Origin: Marsupella aquatica
Taxonomy: Eukaryota > Marchantiophyta
Assembly (NCBI GenBank): GCA_973895155.1
Contig: OZ316898.1
Location: 2,480,001 to 2,544,000 of the forward strand
Direction of reading: 5' to 3'
Length of the DNA: 64,000 bases
Positions 35,561 to 48,880 of this stretch are shown piece by piece. Within the stretch, counting starts at the first letter, position 1. Every line of letters begins with the position of its first letter. Both the position numbers and the translations under genes were made by a program. The notes below the pieces were generated by a model that had not been told where the DNA came from, searched no databases, and saw only the letters and a list, made by a program, of their open reading frames with translations.

Positions 35561-36138
35561 CGAGTGTTTCATGTAATGTAAATCATGGTTATGCAAGCGT
35601 GTCTGAGAGGTTACCTTATTATATATATTTAAGATTTAAGATAGGATAGGATAGGATGTTAGTGTGCTTTGAACCTAATTAGATGTCTATTTTATAGAAG
35701 AGTATGTCTTATTTGAAATTCAAATCAGATAAAATATTATGATAATGAAGATTCTTGACTTTGTTTTTTAAATTTTTTATTTCTTAGATTTATCAAAACT
35801 TTAGTCCAAATAATACGAAATTATGTATTGTGGATCACATGGTGCCTATGGTTTGTTGTAGCTAAACCCTGTAGAATAGTGGGCAGAGCATGTGGGTTGT
35901 GTGATCGCACATAGATATTTTACTAGCTATTTGCACAGGACTAATCAGGTGGTCTATTTGAAAGTTCTATAATATGCAGTGAGTTTCTAGCTTGAGCCCA
36001 TGCTGATGGCTTGGAAGTCCAATATTATTCAAACCCTGGAGTCAACCAATGATAATTTGCGACACTAAACCTATACTCCTCTACTCAGATATTTTTGGAG
36101 GTGGCCAACATGATGCAAATCTTTCAACCAACCACCCA
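35561..36138. other. AT-rich intergenic
   Basis: Includes a short ATAGGATAGGATAGG run near 35640. Nothing else seen. Confidence 0.4.
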
Positions 36139-36350
36139 CCACTTGGACACTAAACTTTTGTCCACTATTATGTGACTAGTCCTCATCCGTCACATTGCTC
36201 CCAATCAAAACATTACCTACACTATAGAAGTGTGTTGGAGTCACCACTTGGACACTTAACTTTGTGTCCAATATCGTGTGACTAGTCCTCATCCCTCACA
36301 TTGCTCCCAATCAAAACACTATTTCCAATATAGAACTGTGCTGGCAAATC
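36139..36350. repeat. two-copy tandem duplication, 105-bp unit
   Basis: CCACTTGGACACT starts each copy (36139 and 36244). Both contain GTGACTAGTCCTCATCC, CACATTGCTCCCAATCAAAA and a GTG(T/C)TGG-containing end. Confidence 0.85.
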
Positions 36351-38723
36351 CTAGCTGCTGACCAGGTTTGGATCCAAACCTAGATGGCTTCCTGGCAAAT
36401 CCTAGTCCCCCATCCTCACCTGACCACCATATTTTATTGTTTAGGGGACACAGATTTCTTTTTCCCCTCAAAATGATCACTTTACTAAGCAAATAAGTGT
36501 TGAATATGGGATCCACCTACCATAGCAATCATCACAAAGGCAAATCCTTAAAGCTATTTACTCTTTCTTAAAAAGGCAAATCATCATAAAAATCATTTTG
36601 GATCATTTTGATGTCTATTGGATGCATCGTAAATTAATGTAAATTTTGACATTTTTTGGAGATCCTTTCTATGACATCTGGTTAATCTTATTGACTCTAA
36701 CATTTTGGATATACTATTACATTGACATTAGACATGCATTCAACTAATATAAATGCTGTCAAATTGATATCATAGAGGTCACGGGAAGATATGAAGTAAA
36801 ATACATATACTAAGAAACTCGATATCAAATGGATATATGACCAATTTTGTGACGGTAACAATGCTAGCTAAGTCCTTATAATCTATGATGGGAGTGAAAA
36901 ACCATGGACATCAGAGCAAATTGAACCCTATCCAAAGAAGCTAGTTAGCAAGAATTGTTTTATCGAGAGGATTGAAAAGAAAGCCCACAACATTTGGGAA
37001 ACAAGTTGGATGGGCAATTTGTAAACTTTGCTTTGACCCTTAATAAATATGAGTGGTTTGGATGATGGTCACCTTGAAGTCACAAAAGTTGCTAGGACCA
37101 TTGAAGTTGCATGGTTTCACAATGTGGTCCATCCGAGCATCAACTTCATAGGATTGTGTTAAATCCTTTGGTGTATTGGGATAGAGTACTCTATCTAATT
37201 TAATTTTTTTAAACGGTCCCACTAGTGCCTAGAGTTGCGCCTACTTCTGTCATCGAAGTTGTTGGACTGAATTGATATCTGCAAGGAATGACAGAACAAG
37301 ACTGTATTGTTCTGTCATTCAAGGCGGATTCTCCACATTAGCACTGCTCATCTTTGCAGCCCTTCTCCTTACCAAGACTGACCTTCACACCAATGTCGTG
37401 AGAATTGGACCTGCAGCTAGATTGGGTCTTGCACATGCACAAATCATATACGGAGGAACATCCAGCTACCCTTCAAGGCTCCCAAAGAAAACAGTTTTTT
37501 CTCCTAAGTCCTGCCACATTGAAACCACTGGTGGTATCTGAACCTTCTTTATGCTGATCTTTCAACGTGGCAACCTCACTCCTTTAATTAAGTTACAGAG
37601 GATGCACATTGGATACGAAGCTTACTAGTGGGAACCCGGCTCCTGCCACTGGGAGGGGGAGGCTTTGAACCTCAATGTGAAGTGAACTCGCTGCCACAAC
37701 AATGTGACAGGGAACGTGCTACGTTGCATAGAAAGCTACTGGACCCGGCTCTCGCCTCTGGGCATCTAAGGTCCGACACCCAATACAATTTTTTCAGAAA
37801 CACTGGGAAAACAGTGACAGGAAGGAAAAACAGGTATGATTCTTCATTTCAATGACGGGGTGTAATCATTGCAGCTGGTGAGTCGATTCGGCACAGTTCC
37901 AACATTTGCTTGTACTGTCTTGGACAGAAGAATCAGCATGCCACGTAAATTGATATCTTCTCTTACTATTCAACAGCCTGTCTTGCCTAACACCAACTGA
38001 GTAGGATCTGGGCTTCTATCAAGAACTTCCCACGTCCTATGAGCCGAGTTTCTTATCATGAGGTCAGTGTGATTAAATAAGAGTGCTGCCCACGTGACCT
38101 CCGTTAGTGCTCTGGTATCAATTGGGTCTCTGTGCTGGCCACTTATCGTCAGTAGCAAGTGTAGTGTGAAATTTTCGGTGATGCTTTACTTGAAGTGCAG
38201 CGATTAGGTGCAATAACCCTATTAGATGTGCAGTTAAATACCTCTCAAACGAGACATTGAGCTCGAGATCTAAAAAAACATATTTCACTTTCCCAGGAAA
38301 AAAACATATTTCACTGCAGACCTTCCACATAGTTGACAAAGCGTCGAGGACCCTAGAATGAGGACAAATTCCCAGTGTCCGCTTGTTGCAACGCTTATTG
38401 CAGGTTATCACCAGTCTGCAAGTATGGAACATTATCTTGCACTTAACAACGTGAGAAATATATATTATGCTTTTGTTAGCTGGATCTCGTGTCAGCATAG
38501 GAGTTGAGCTCATGGGGTCTTTCAAGATATTGTATAAACAAATTTAAAATTCTGCACAGTTAGCTCTAGCATGCATGTCCCGCAGAACTAAGTGGATTAT
38601 CACACTTCCAGGAGACAAATCTGGAAACTTTTAAAGACACGTTGCACAATTTCTACGGACAGATGCAACGTTGTTGTTTTCGAAGCTGAAGCTTTCAAAT
38701 GGACTCTTCAGTTTTGAAGTAGA
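36351..38723. other. intergenic region 3' of the PRP28 gene
   Basis: Contains the relative of the 33.3-kb repeat at about 37040-37190, plus unassigned short frames. The part nearest 38724 should contain the 3' untranslated region of the PRP28 gene. I saw no clear AATAAA on the minus strand close to the stop. Confidence 0.4.
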
Positions 38724-41700
38724 TCACTTAGTAAAAACAGTATCATTCCTTCTTGGAGGTCGGTCTGGAACAGAGCCTGCAGTTTGAAACAGTCACGTAT
38801 TCATAAGTACATTCATAGTTATGCTAGACCCACTCATGGATTTAGACGACATTTTTAGTACTTACCAACACTCCTTGCGCAACAGATACTTGACGTGGGA
38901 CCATTCCAGTGAGAAGGAAAATGGTTGAAAAATCAGAGATGAGACTTCACTATTCAACCAAAACTTCCTTATTGGAAGAATTGTAGCTGCCTGCGACTTG
39001 AACTTAGACCACAACCATTTACTATCAATACAATTGCGAATCACAAAGAGGTCTATCCCGAGGGGTCGCTGACCTGGTTTGAACTTTGAAGCTTCATGTC
39101 TAGCCAGCTCGGATGGGACAGGACTATTGCTCTGGATAAGCATCTGAAACGCCAGAAGAACACAAATAAGATTTGAAAACATATGTGATATAGCTTCATA
39201 ATATAAAACAATCCATGATCACAAATGACATGCAATACGGATATCCTCCAATGGTAGTGAAAACCGACCTGTTTCAAATCATAAAACACGTCAGTGTCGC
39301 CAAGTGTTAAAAACGTTGTAGCTATTCCAGTCTTTCCTGCACGACCAGTTCGACCTGGAGAACAACATCACATCAAGTCAGGATCTGCACCTTGAATTAA
39401 TTTCTACATTCACAAGTATGTGCATTACTCAGTGAAGACCATAAAACAAACAACAATGGCTACCTTACTAATCCTGGAACTTTTGCGTGCAGCACAAAAC
39501 ACGCAACATTCAGAAAAAACGCATAGGCCACATACCAATACGATGCGTATACTGCTCAATGTTCTTCGGCATGTCATAATTTATCACATGAGCCACATCC
39601 TGCATCCATCATGCATAACAGATCACTAATCGGCAGTAATCTCAACAGTCTGACTGAAGGTTCGAAACAGAACAGTTTTGGAACTGCACAATTCACCTCT
39701 ACAAGAAAATCACCAACAACTCCACACTAGATAGATAAGCAAAGACACTTGATACGATACGAATACTTAGAGAACACCTCTATGGAGCACTCGTATGTAC
39801 ACATTACCGGCATCACGATAGCATACAACTAGGTTTTGGACAAGTCACTAGAACATCCAACGTCAATTAAATTGCTCTGCTTCTTCACAATTTTCCGACA
39901 TGCAGGTCCTTTGGACAGTACAACAGGCATAAGTAAACATTCGTTGTTACCAAGGAGAATTGATACTCAGGTGTAAGAAAACTTACAGGGATATCAATAC
40001 CACGACCTGCCACATCTGAAGCAACTAAGCAATTAAATCGCTTGGTTCGAAAACCTTCCAAACTTATCTGCAAGAAAACAAATACTTCGTCCATCACTAT
40101 CAATTCCAACATCCCTTTGCAATACTGACTGCACCATGCTTTGCATGCTGCTGACACCAGGTTAGATTTGTTAGAGAGTCGATTTGACTTCTTAAATCAA
40201 ATGACGAGGGATGATATCACTTCGCCTTACCTCTCGCTGGTCTTGAGTCTTTCCACCATGGAGAGTTGTCACTCGGTAACCTAAACGATCCAGCTGCCTT
40301 GACAGGGAGTCTGCTGACTTCCTCGTGTTAACAAAAATGATGGCTGTCTTCTCTCCCATGTCATTCAAAACACGCTGTAACCTGTACATATGCATTGATT
40401 ACATAAATCATAGATGAAAGGATGTTCCCTTGAGAACATTTCTCACTCTTTTCCGTTGTCTTGCATATCTCAACCAGATTGACATTAACCCAACCCCTGT
40501 ATGTTCTGTCTAGATAAGAATCAAAGGCCATTAGACGTTATCCTCAAATGAACTGCCAGGATGAGTACGTAGTCAAAAGAATACCTGTCAAGTTTCTCCC
40601 CATCTCTCAGCATCATCACATGTTGGGTAATGAGATCTGTGGCTTTTCCAGCAGTTCCAATTGTCACCTGGAAGATGTGAGGCAGGACACTTCATTAACT
40701 CAATAAAAGGACTCCAACTAAAGTCACATTGTGACAGAAGTCTGCTTATCAATCTTGAGAAACACATCACAAAACTTTAAAATGAAGCGATATCTCACCA
40801 CCACAGGATTGCGAAGATACTTGCGGGCAAGCCGCTCAACTGACGTAGGCATTGTGGCACTAAACATATAGGTCGTTCTGTATATTCTCTTGGCATCAAG
40901 TTCCTATTTGTACAAAACAAGCACACTCCACATTACTCCCTGCACACATTTACTGCAACCAAAGATGCTCCTCAAGTACTGAAACAAATGTTACAACTGG
41001 GGGTAAAAGACAGTAACATACAGCATCCTCGTTCTCAGGCTTCAAATTGCTTGATGGCATGGCCTCCAGGACACCTACAACCTGTATTACAGCATAAAAT
41101 CGTCAGTAAGAAATACATATTTATCTGTGTAAGTAATTGTTGAACAAACTAATCCAATTTCACCATGCCTATGATCAAAGCAATGACACGGCACTCCCTC
41201 TGTAGAGTGAACAAGTCATAGTTGATGGATTGACCCCCTAGAATTACAGAGAATGATGAGGCACTCACTTGAGGTTCAAAACCCATGTCAATCATCCGAT
41301 CAGCTTCATCAAGGACAACATAGTTGCACTGGTTCAGGACTGCATATCTGCCAACAGGGGCAGCGCTTCAACAAATGACCAAGAAATGGCCTGGAGCCAC
41401 TAATCAACAACGGTTATCGAACCATCTTCTGTAGATAGAAACCTCATAAACAGCGCAATTTCTACGAAAACTTGAAATTCATCTGAGTTGAGAAAACTGT
41501 TCTTCAGGATAACCAACTTCACCTATACGGTTTCTGAACTTACCTGCGTTCCAAACAGTCGATAAGTCGACCAGGTGTGGCAATAACAATCTCGCAGCCC
41601 TGCACAAGAAAATACAGGTAAATCAAAATAGATTGAGAAGCTCAGCCCAGACTCGAGCAACGATACAGACCAAAATCCTAGCGATGCTCGGTCAGAGCAT

Positions 41701-44700
41701 ATAAACAAACACAGCCACAACAGTACAACTCAGTAACTTCTTGATAAGTCGAGACTCCCATTTGAATTAAGACTCGAGAATAGCTTCTACGATGCACAGA
41801 CTAAAGTCTATCCTTAAACTACCAATGCTCATTGACAGCGGGAGCAAACCTGTCTCAGCTTGAAACTTTGATCCTCAATAGACTGGCCACCAACAATGGA
41901 TACCACCCGAATATCCTGAAGCAATTAAAGAGTCAGAATTTGCTTCACATCATGTTCAATTGGGCCAGTACTAGAAAGACAATTGGGCTGTCAACTCGGG
42001 CTCTAATGCCAGACATGCCTAGCCAGTAATGAAACCGCACAACATTGCATAGAGGGACCACTCACAAGATAGTGGGCGAATTTGACGGTCTCTTCTTCAA
42101 TTTGTTGTGCCAACTCTCTTGTTGGAGCCATAACCACAGCATAGGGACCTGCTAGCGAGAGTCCATAATTAGATGAACGTTCCCTTACACTCGAAAACAT
42201 GATCCCCTAATCAACCAAACACTAAATCAGTACTGGATGTGCAATGTGTTGAAAAAGCAACACCCATAAGTGATTTGTGCGGTTGCTGTACGTCCTATAA
42301 ACAAATAGTGTCCAAGGAACTGGAGAGATTGAAAAGCGCTCTACTTGGGGAGAGCTTGCCAGCAATTTTGATCTACAATCCTCTAAGCTGCGGGTATCAG
42401 AGGGAATCATGACAGCCACTAGATTGGAGTCGTACAGCTGAAGAGATTGTGAGCAGATAAAAAAACTTGTCATTGGTAGCTCAATTGATGAGATTTTTTT
42501 GACATGGGGGGCAAGAGTCTATCTATTACTGAAGACAAACCCGGAGCTGGTGCCTATATAATATCACCAAAGCCTGCAAATTCAGATATTTATGTTTCAA
42601 GTATGAATATGAGGACATCAAGCACCATAAATTGGACTCTAGAAGCCATAATTAGAAATGACTCTTCACCTTCAGCTTCAATTTCTTCTGTCATTGGTGG
42701 TAGCTTTGATATGTAGGTCAGCATGGGCAGCACAAATGCCGCCGTTTTCCCAGAACCTGCATGACAGCAAAACAATTTGAGCTCAGAAGAGCTTTCACAG
42801 CCACCAACATATTCAACATCTCCACGCAATCCATTTATCATCTGGACCTGCAGAGTATGTGTGGTGTTTGGGGTTTCGCAAAGTAGCTTCTGTTTGCCCC
42901 ATAATGAAACACAATGCAATCAACCGGCAGTCGCCAAGTAGAATGGAAGGTCAAAATGAAGACCACAACTCCATCCCAGTTTGGTTCATCCATAGTACTA
43001 AAAAACTTTATAGACTCACAATATGGAAGTGATAAGCATTTCTGGTGTCACATACGACTAAAAGTTGCATCAGAACCAGAAATTAAAACCTGTTTCTGCA
43101 ACGCCAATGACATCTCTCTGCTGCAGACCGATGGGAATAGCTGCCATCTGAATAGGTGAAGGCTTCTTGTATCCTGCTTTACCAACAGCCTTCAAAAGCT
43201 CTGAGCTCAGTCCGCCCTCCTCCCAGTTCCGCATGGGACGAGGAATCCTCGAACCCTGCATATCGTGTTGCGTTTTTTCTCATGAACAAATCTAAAGCCA
43301 AACCTTATTTTCTTCAGATAAATGATAGTCTTGCGCTATAGCATTCAGACATACAAAAAATCCAACCAAGAACAAATGATGGCCACCAGAGTACAGAGAA
43401 ATGACATTCGACCGCAGGCAGAAGCTGACCTTATAAGATATGTTGAAATCTTCTCGAAAGATACGCCAATCCCTTTCAGTCATTTCTTCAAGCTGTGTAA
43501 GATAGAACGTTAGTACCGACAATCACTCACTATTTTCAAGCACAATGCTATAAAAGCATATTAAACTTCAGCCAATATTGGTTTATTGGAATCTCGTGAC
43601 ACCCCCAAAAGCCCAAAATGAAACACAGAATGGTCCATTTCACTTTCAAATGTAACCTGCAATAGCAAGGACAACTTCAACCAAGGACACGCTTGATATT
43701 GAGAGAACAAACCAACCTTTTTATCAGACCAGTGGCGATCAACACGCATGTCAAAAGTATCATAGATATTTGCGGCTTCCTCCTTTTGTTTCTGTGCTTC
43801 TGCCTCCTCTGGTCTCTCCTCCAATCCATCTTTAAGCTGCATTTTGTGTTCCAGTCAGAATCACAATAACATAAATAAGACGACAAGCTGTTGGAAAAAT
43901 TAGCTAAAACAAATTGGGAAAACCAAAGAATAATCTGATAATGTCAATACAAACGCACCCGAATCTCGGCGCGCAAATCTTTCTCATTCTTCGCTGCCAG
44001 CTGTATCAAAAACGTCTCGCCTTAGTCCCTCTACAACAGATATACCGTCAAAGGACTTCAAGACATTGCAACGGCTTGTCCAGGAGAAAAGTAGCAATCC
44101 ATAACTCATGTCGTTCACAACAGTTTAAGTTAAGACTGAAACAGTGAACATAACTCTAAGAAGAAAACAAACCTTCTTTTGTTCTCTGCGATCCATTCCA
44201 GCACGAAATCCGCGTCCAAATAATAGTTGAGCTTCATGAGGATTTTGATAACTGTGCCACCGACCCAAGATCAGGAGCAGCTAAGAATACCGAGGTTGCA
44301 TTGGGAAAATATCCCAGACAGTCCACAAAAACACGGAGCAGGGGAATGAACTTGATCTCGAAGCATACTGCAAGCTGATCCAACTCTGACAGTCTACACC
44401 AGACCTCAATGTTTGTCCTGAGCTATATGCCGTGGTCGAATTGAGTATAATCTTAGGAATAAGATTGCGTGATTCAAAAATTATTCCAAACAGTCATCGT
44501 TCGATCACAGGAAGAAATTTACAAATGTAGGAATGTCGGCTTAAGAGATCTATAAGAAGCAATTACATTGGATTCATATCCCGTGAGGTGTCTTCAGTAT
44601 TCTCCCAGTCAAAAGAGAATCGAAATTTCTCACTTGGTTTAACAACCCTCTTCTTCAACTTCTTCGCACCAAGGTACTGCAACCGATTCAGAGCATTGGT

Positions 44701-47700
44701 CAGTCTTTGCACCTTTGGATAAACAATTCCACTAGAATTTCAGGCAGTCTGACGACAATGCATTTGTTTGAGGGACCAACTGAACGAGGCTCAAAGTCAT
44801 CAAGGCAGTTCACACCTGCTCCCTGATGGCATCGAGCTCCTTCTCTCGTTCTCTTTCCATCTGCTTCTCTAACCGATCTTTTTCTCGATTTTTTGCCTCC
44901 TCTTCTCTCTCTCGGTCACGCTCACTGCGCTCACGTTCCCTCTCCTTCTCCCTTTCCTGTTCCCGTTCCCTGTCTCTATCACGTGGCCGATCTCTGTCTG
45001 GAGGAGACAAACCATGTCATGATTAGAAAGACAAAGACATTCTCCAAGATGACTCCCAGAAAACACAGAAATCTCGTAAACAAGCACTAATTGGCACTCA
45101 TCAGGTTCCAGAGACTTGTCTAAAGAGATGGTCTTTCCAGTTGCAAGCAAGAAGAGAGTTTTGGACAGCAGAGAACAACCTTCGAGACCCTTACGAGGGG
45201 CATCTTTGGGGACAGCAAAAACCTTGCGTTGTTCTTCAGCCCTGAATCAAAGAACTGAAATTCAGGAAAGAATCTTTCCAGAAAAACTTAAGTTGACCTG
45301 CCGCCAAAGCTTGGGGGTTATTAAATTTTGAAGCTTCCTTCGCTAGTAATGAGTCTTTGGCATTTAGGGTCGCACTGTAAATAAGTAAGTCGTTTTGCAA
45401 TCTGCCTGCTTCCCAATGACAGAATGAAATTTATAAATCACCGAGTCTAGCTTCACGAATTACCTCTTTCTCAGCTCAGCGACTTCTTCTTCTCTGCGCT
45501 TGACAGCAAGTTTCTGCCTCTCACCTTTAGTCAGGAACACTGGCTGTTACAATGAAAAAACAAAACAAAAACAAGGATCAACTACGTCCAGCTGCGCACT
45601 CAGAAACAAACAGCAAGATAAATGCCTCTTTCCTTGTTTATCCCATCTCCCGACTAAGAGAGAGATAGTGTCTCACCTCATGACAGAATTTACATCTCAT
45701 AGTAAGGGAATCACACACCAACACACCTGCAGAGCTCAACCACCGAGCTTTCGGCTCCTGATACTTGCAATGACCTGAAAGTAAGCCGACCACGTTTTCT
45801 GTCTTGTCATACCCACACATACAGCGCACTGTGCGATCTCTCCTAATGATGTGCAGACTCTAAACCTACTTTTGACTGGTTGCACTTCCATTGGATCCCA
45901 GATACCTCCTTCTACAGTCAACACAACTGACCCTAGTACTCCCAACCCCTCCACACAGCCCAAAACAAACAAAAGAGGCATCTCTCTTACACGTCTTACG
46001 AGGTGCCTTCGCGAAGGTTGTGTGATATAGGGACACCCGCAACTCCATCTCAAACAATTGACATGAAGAATGACACGTTTGATGAAATGCAATCATCAAA
46101 TTGATCACCCTCCTAAACAGAAGGTTTGATGATACAAAGTTCATTGAAGCTGTACAGACCTCAGAGTTCTTATCAGAAAGGCAGGGAATAGAGGATTGTG
46201 ATTAGCTCACACTCACAATGCCACTGCGTATTACAGACGATAAGATTCGTTGGTTTCGTAGTCCTCCCACCATAGTAAACTTAGCAGAACACCATGAACG
46301 CACCTGGTAACGAGATACTCTTTGAGAGCACCCGCAAACAAGTCCGCACATACTTTCCATTATAGCTATGTGACACGACGTCAACCACTTCACACAATGC
46401 GATCTTTCTTTTCATCGGATAGGATCCCAAAATCGAAAACGACAAAGTCAGCAAAGAAGAGCTTTGCAGCTTCAAAGGTGGACTATTTTACACCAGAGTG
46501 CCTCCGTCGACTAATTCGTTAGAGTTGTGGTTGAGAGAGTTGCATAATACGCAGCCGCCAGTATGGGAATCAATAGTAGCTAGGGCCGATGAAGTGCTCT
46601 GAGTTGCGGTGACAAGTTGCGATGCAAGCAACCGCAAATCCTCGACTCTGATTTCAGCTTGGAGACATTTGTTTGAAAGCTTCTAATTCACATAATAACA
46701 ATTCTACAAATTTAAATACTCTGTGGTGACGAGAGTGAGGTTCGGTGGTCAGCCTACCTTGGCTAGCTGTATGGCATCCTCTTTCCGCTTCCTCAGAATC
46801 TCCTCCAGTGACAGAGGCTGGAGAAAATAAACATCATTACAAGAGAGAACAGCAAAGGAATGCAGAAGTTCACATCCCATTATTACCAAAGGCCATCCCA
46901 TCCCCACCTAAATGATCTTGAAGTACCCAAATGCACATGCATACAGACATGATTTACATTTTATAATTCCCGATGTTCTAACCTGAAAAGAGAGAGTTGG
47001 TACAAAATGGAGCGCTACAAACAATTATTGCAGAGAAAACTAACCTCGGACTTCTTGCCATCTCTTAGATGAGCACCCCCGTCGTCCTGTCCTTTAAACA
47101 CGGGGCTCTCAAACTTTTCTTCCTCGTGTATCTCGCCGTCCTCTGTATCAACCTCTCTCACCTCACCGTCTGCTTTAGATTTCTCTAGAATTTCATCGTC
47201 TAATCCAGCAGACTTCTCGGCCTCTTTCCTTTTCTCTTGATCGGGAACTTCATCTTTACCCTTGTCCTCGGCTCGTTCTTCTCCTTTCGACAGCTTCTTC
47301 TCCACGACATTGTCTCCCACGTCTCGCAATTTGAGCTCCGTCCGGTCTCGACTCTGACTTCTGTGCGAATCCCTCCTGTCAGGGCTCCGAATCCTACTCC
47401 TACCAGCAGGACTTCGCCTTTCGTGTCGACCTTTGCTCCTGCTTCGGCTTCTGTGCGGGACCTTCCTCTCCCTCTCTCGTTCTCTCTCTCGGCTCCTACT
47501 CCGACGCGACCTCTTCCTGTCCGACCTATCCGTGCGGTCCAGGCTCCGTCGTGGTGACTCTCCACGCTCGGAGTCCCGCTTCAATTTCGACGACGAGTGG
47601 TGCTCATGGCGATCTCTGTCAGACTTGTGAGACGACGATCGGTGCGAGTGATGTTCGTTTGGTGATGGCGACGCTATTCGGTCCTCTCTGGACGGAGCCA

Positions 47701-47701
47701 T
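38724..47701 (-). CDS. PRP28: spliceosomal DEAD-box ATP-dependent RNA helicase PRP28 (DDX23/RH21 type), 25 exons
   Basis: PRP28 is the U5-associated nuclear helicase that helps exchange U1 for U6 at the 5' splice site. The spliced frame is 909 residues. Residues 1-219 are an RS/RD/KE-rich tail, longer than I recall in other plants. A charged coiled-coil stretch (RERE, EKER) follows near 262-322. [20 protein letters not shown] (360-379) is the family's plant signature. The helicase core has, in order: Q-motif KKPSPIQ (510-516), AETGSGKT (533-540), PTREL (573-577), GG (601-602), TPGR (622-625), DEAD (646-649), SAT (694-696), [10 protein letters not shown] (808-817) and HRIGRTGRAG (838-847). The protein ends [14 protein letters not shown]. 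All motifs are intact, so it should be functional. ATG 47701 is chosen because the frame above it has only a GTG. Alternatives within DEAD-box helicases are excluded by the N-terminal family blocks. Confidence 0.96.
38724..47701 (-). other. PRP28: exon map of the PRP28 gene
   Basis: Exons, 5' to 3': 47045-47701, 46758-46817, 45464-45543, 45195-45241, 44816-44997, 44567-44676, 44173-44251, 43959-44000, 43717-43836, 43430-43492, 43090-43255, 42670-42756, 42066-42148, 41850-41915, 41544-41599, 41269-41347, 41022-41081, 40799-40903, 40585-40667, 40231-40381, 39987-40067, 39536-39599, 39269-39354, 39074-39143, 38724-38776. The sum is 2,730 nt, a multiple of three. Every intron is GT-AG with no U12-type ATATCC or GTATCC donor. 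Introns run from 118 bp to 1,214 bp (intron 2). The least certain junction is exon 4 to exon 5, where the split codon gives His in a low-complexity region. The last exon was found by its match to the family C-terminus and has a good acceptor (CTGCAG). Confidence 0.9.
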
Positions 47702-48618
47702 GATTTTCTCTTCACCCACGCACTCTCCTTGCTTTCTATCTTCTTAATGCTCCTTCCCTATCCTGTTGTCTGTTCCAGTTCCCACCTTGCTTCCCTCTTT
47801 AGAAATTAAAATAGACCACAAATTCAACGAATTGCTCCTCTACTAACCCCTAACTCCCTCTCCAGTATTCCTCGACGTGCGATGATGGTCGGAACCTCAC
47901 TCTTGACAGCAGAATTATACGCTTCCAGCCATTTCCGCTTCTCTCTCACAGTCTCCCGCTCTTTTCTTCTCCAATCTACCGGCTACGGCAAAACCAACAC
48001 AAGGAATGTAACTCTTGCCTGAACATTGGCCAATGACGATAGGAAACGCAATATTGTAAGCAAGATTACATGTTTACTTCAATTTAGGGCAGTTTTTCTC
48101 CCAGACTTTTCCTCTCCTTCTATTACAAGCCATCGGCTACGGAAAAAGCAAAACAAGGGAAACGCAATGTTGTAAAGAAGGACTACATGTTTACGGAAAT
48201 TTAGGGCAATTTCCCTCTCTGAGAATCTTCCTCTCCTTCTTGTTCAAGGCAATCAACTCCTAAGGAAAAAGCAAAAACAAGGAGAGTTGAAGACAGGACA
48301 CTGCTGAGTGCTCGAAAAAGAATGTCACTGACCTGGAAAGTTTCTTCACTCCGTGATTCATTCCCTCGCTCGATGGCACACAAGTCCATTCATCCACAAA
48401 TCCTCGGACCAGCTGATCACGCGCGTAACGTCCGTCTTCGTGACCTTCCCACATTGGCGCAATGTCTCCTCCTCGGCCTCTCTCTCTGTCTAAACCTTCA
48501 TGGCCAGCTTACAGTCTTGTAAATAACAAGACTTTCTTTTCATTCCCCACTAATCGTCTCTCCTCTATTTCGTTTAGGCTAATGACGGTTTGGCCTGGGT
48601 TACTAGCTTGGTTAGGGT
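47702..48618 (-). promoter_or_regulatory. upstream region of the PRP28 gene
   Basis: Contains short direct repeats on the plus strand (AAGCAAAACAAGGGAAACGC and AAAACCAACACAAGGAATG-like blocks at about 47990, 48145 and 48270, each with a nearby ATTTAGGGCA(A/G)TTT block). These indicate a roughly 125-bp tandem repeat within the presumed leader or promoter. I could not identify a single best TATA box or start site. Confidence 0.35.
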
Positions 48619-48880
48619 AATGACGATTTAGTGTGATTCATCGTCTCTCCTCTATTTTGTTTAGGCTAGTGCAGGTTTGGTCTGGGGTTTAGGGTGATGT
48701 CTATTTTGGTGTGAGGTTAGTAGCTTGTTTAGGGTAATGACGATTTAGTGTGATTCATCGTCTCTCCTCTATTTTGTTTAGGCTAGTGCAGGTTTGGTCT
48801 GGGGTTTAGGGTAATGTCTATTTTGGTGTGAGGTTAGTAGCTTGTTTAGGGTAATGACTATTTGGTGTAAGGTTACTAGT
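48552..48880. repeat. tandem repeat, 117-bp unit, about 2.5 copies
   Basis: AATGACGATTTAGTGTGATT starts copies at 48619 and 48736, with a partial third copy at 48853 and a shortened one before 48619. Each holds TCGTCTCTCCTCTATTTTGT, GGTTTGGTCTGGGGTTTAGGG and GTGAGGTTAGTAGCTTG. Copies 1 and 2 are nearly identical, so the amplification is recent. Confidence 0.9.

Noticed and set aside
34849-35649. 266-codon protein-coding gene
   Set aside because: It starts with TTG, has no recognisable motif, and opposing frames are equally open in this GC-rich stretch.
38862-39074. PRP28 ending by read-through in exon 24
   Set aside because: The read-through peptide after KFKPG does not resemble the family end, whereas splicing to 38724-38776 gives the expected [12 protein letters not shown] ending in frame.
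47237-47557. 106-codon plus-strand frame
   Set aside because: It is the antisense of the RS-rich first exon of PRP28 and reflects its base composition.
47702-47719. PRP28 start at 47719
   Set aside because: That codon is GTG. The ATG at 47701 is the first proper start.
48690-48830. Telomere-like TTTAGGG words
   Set aside because: Only isolated single copies occur within the 117-bp repeat; there is no tandem TTTAGGG run.
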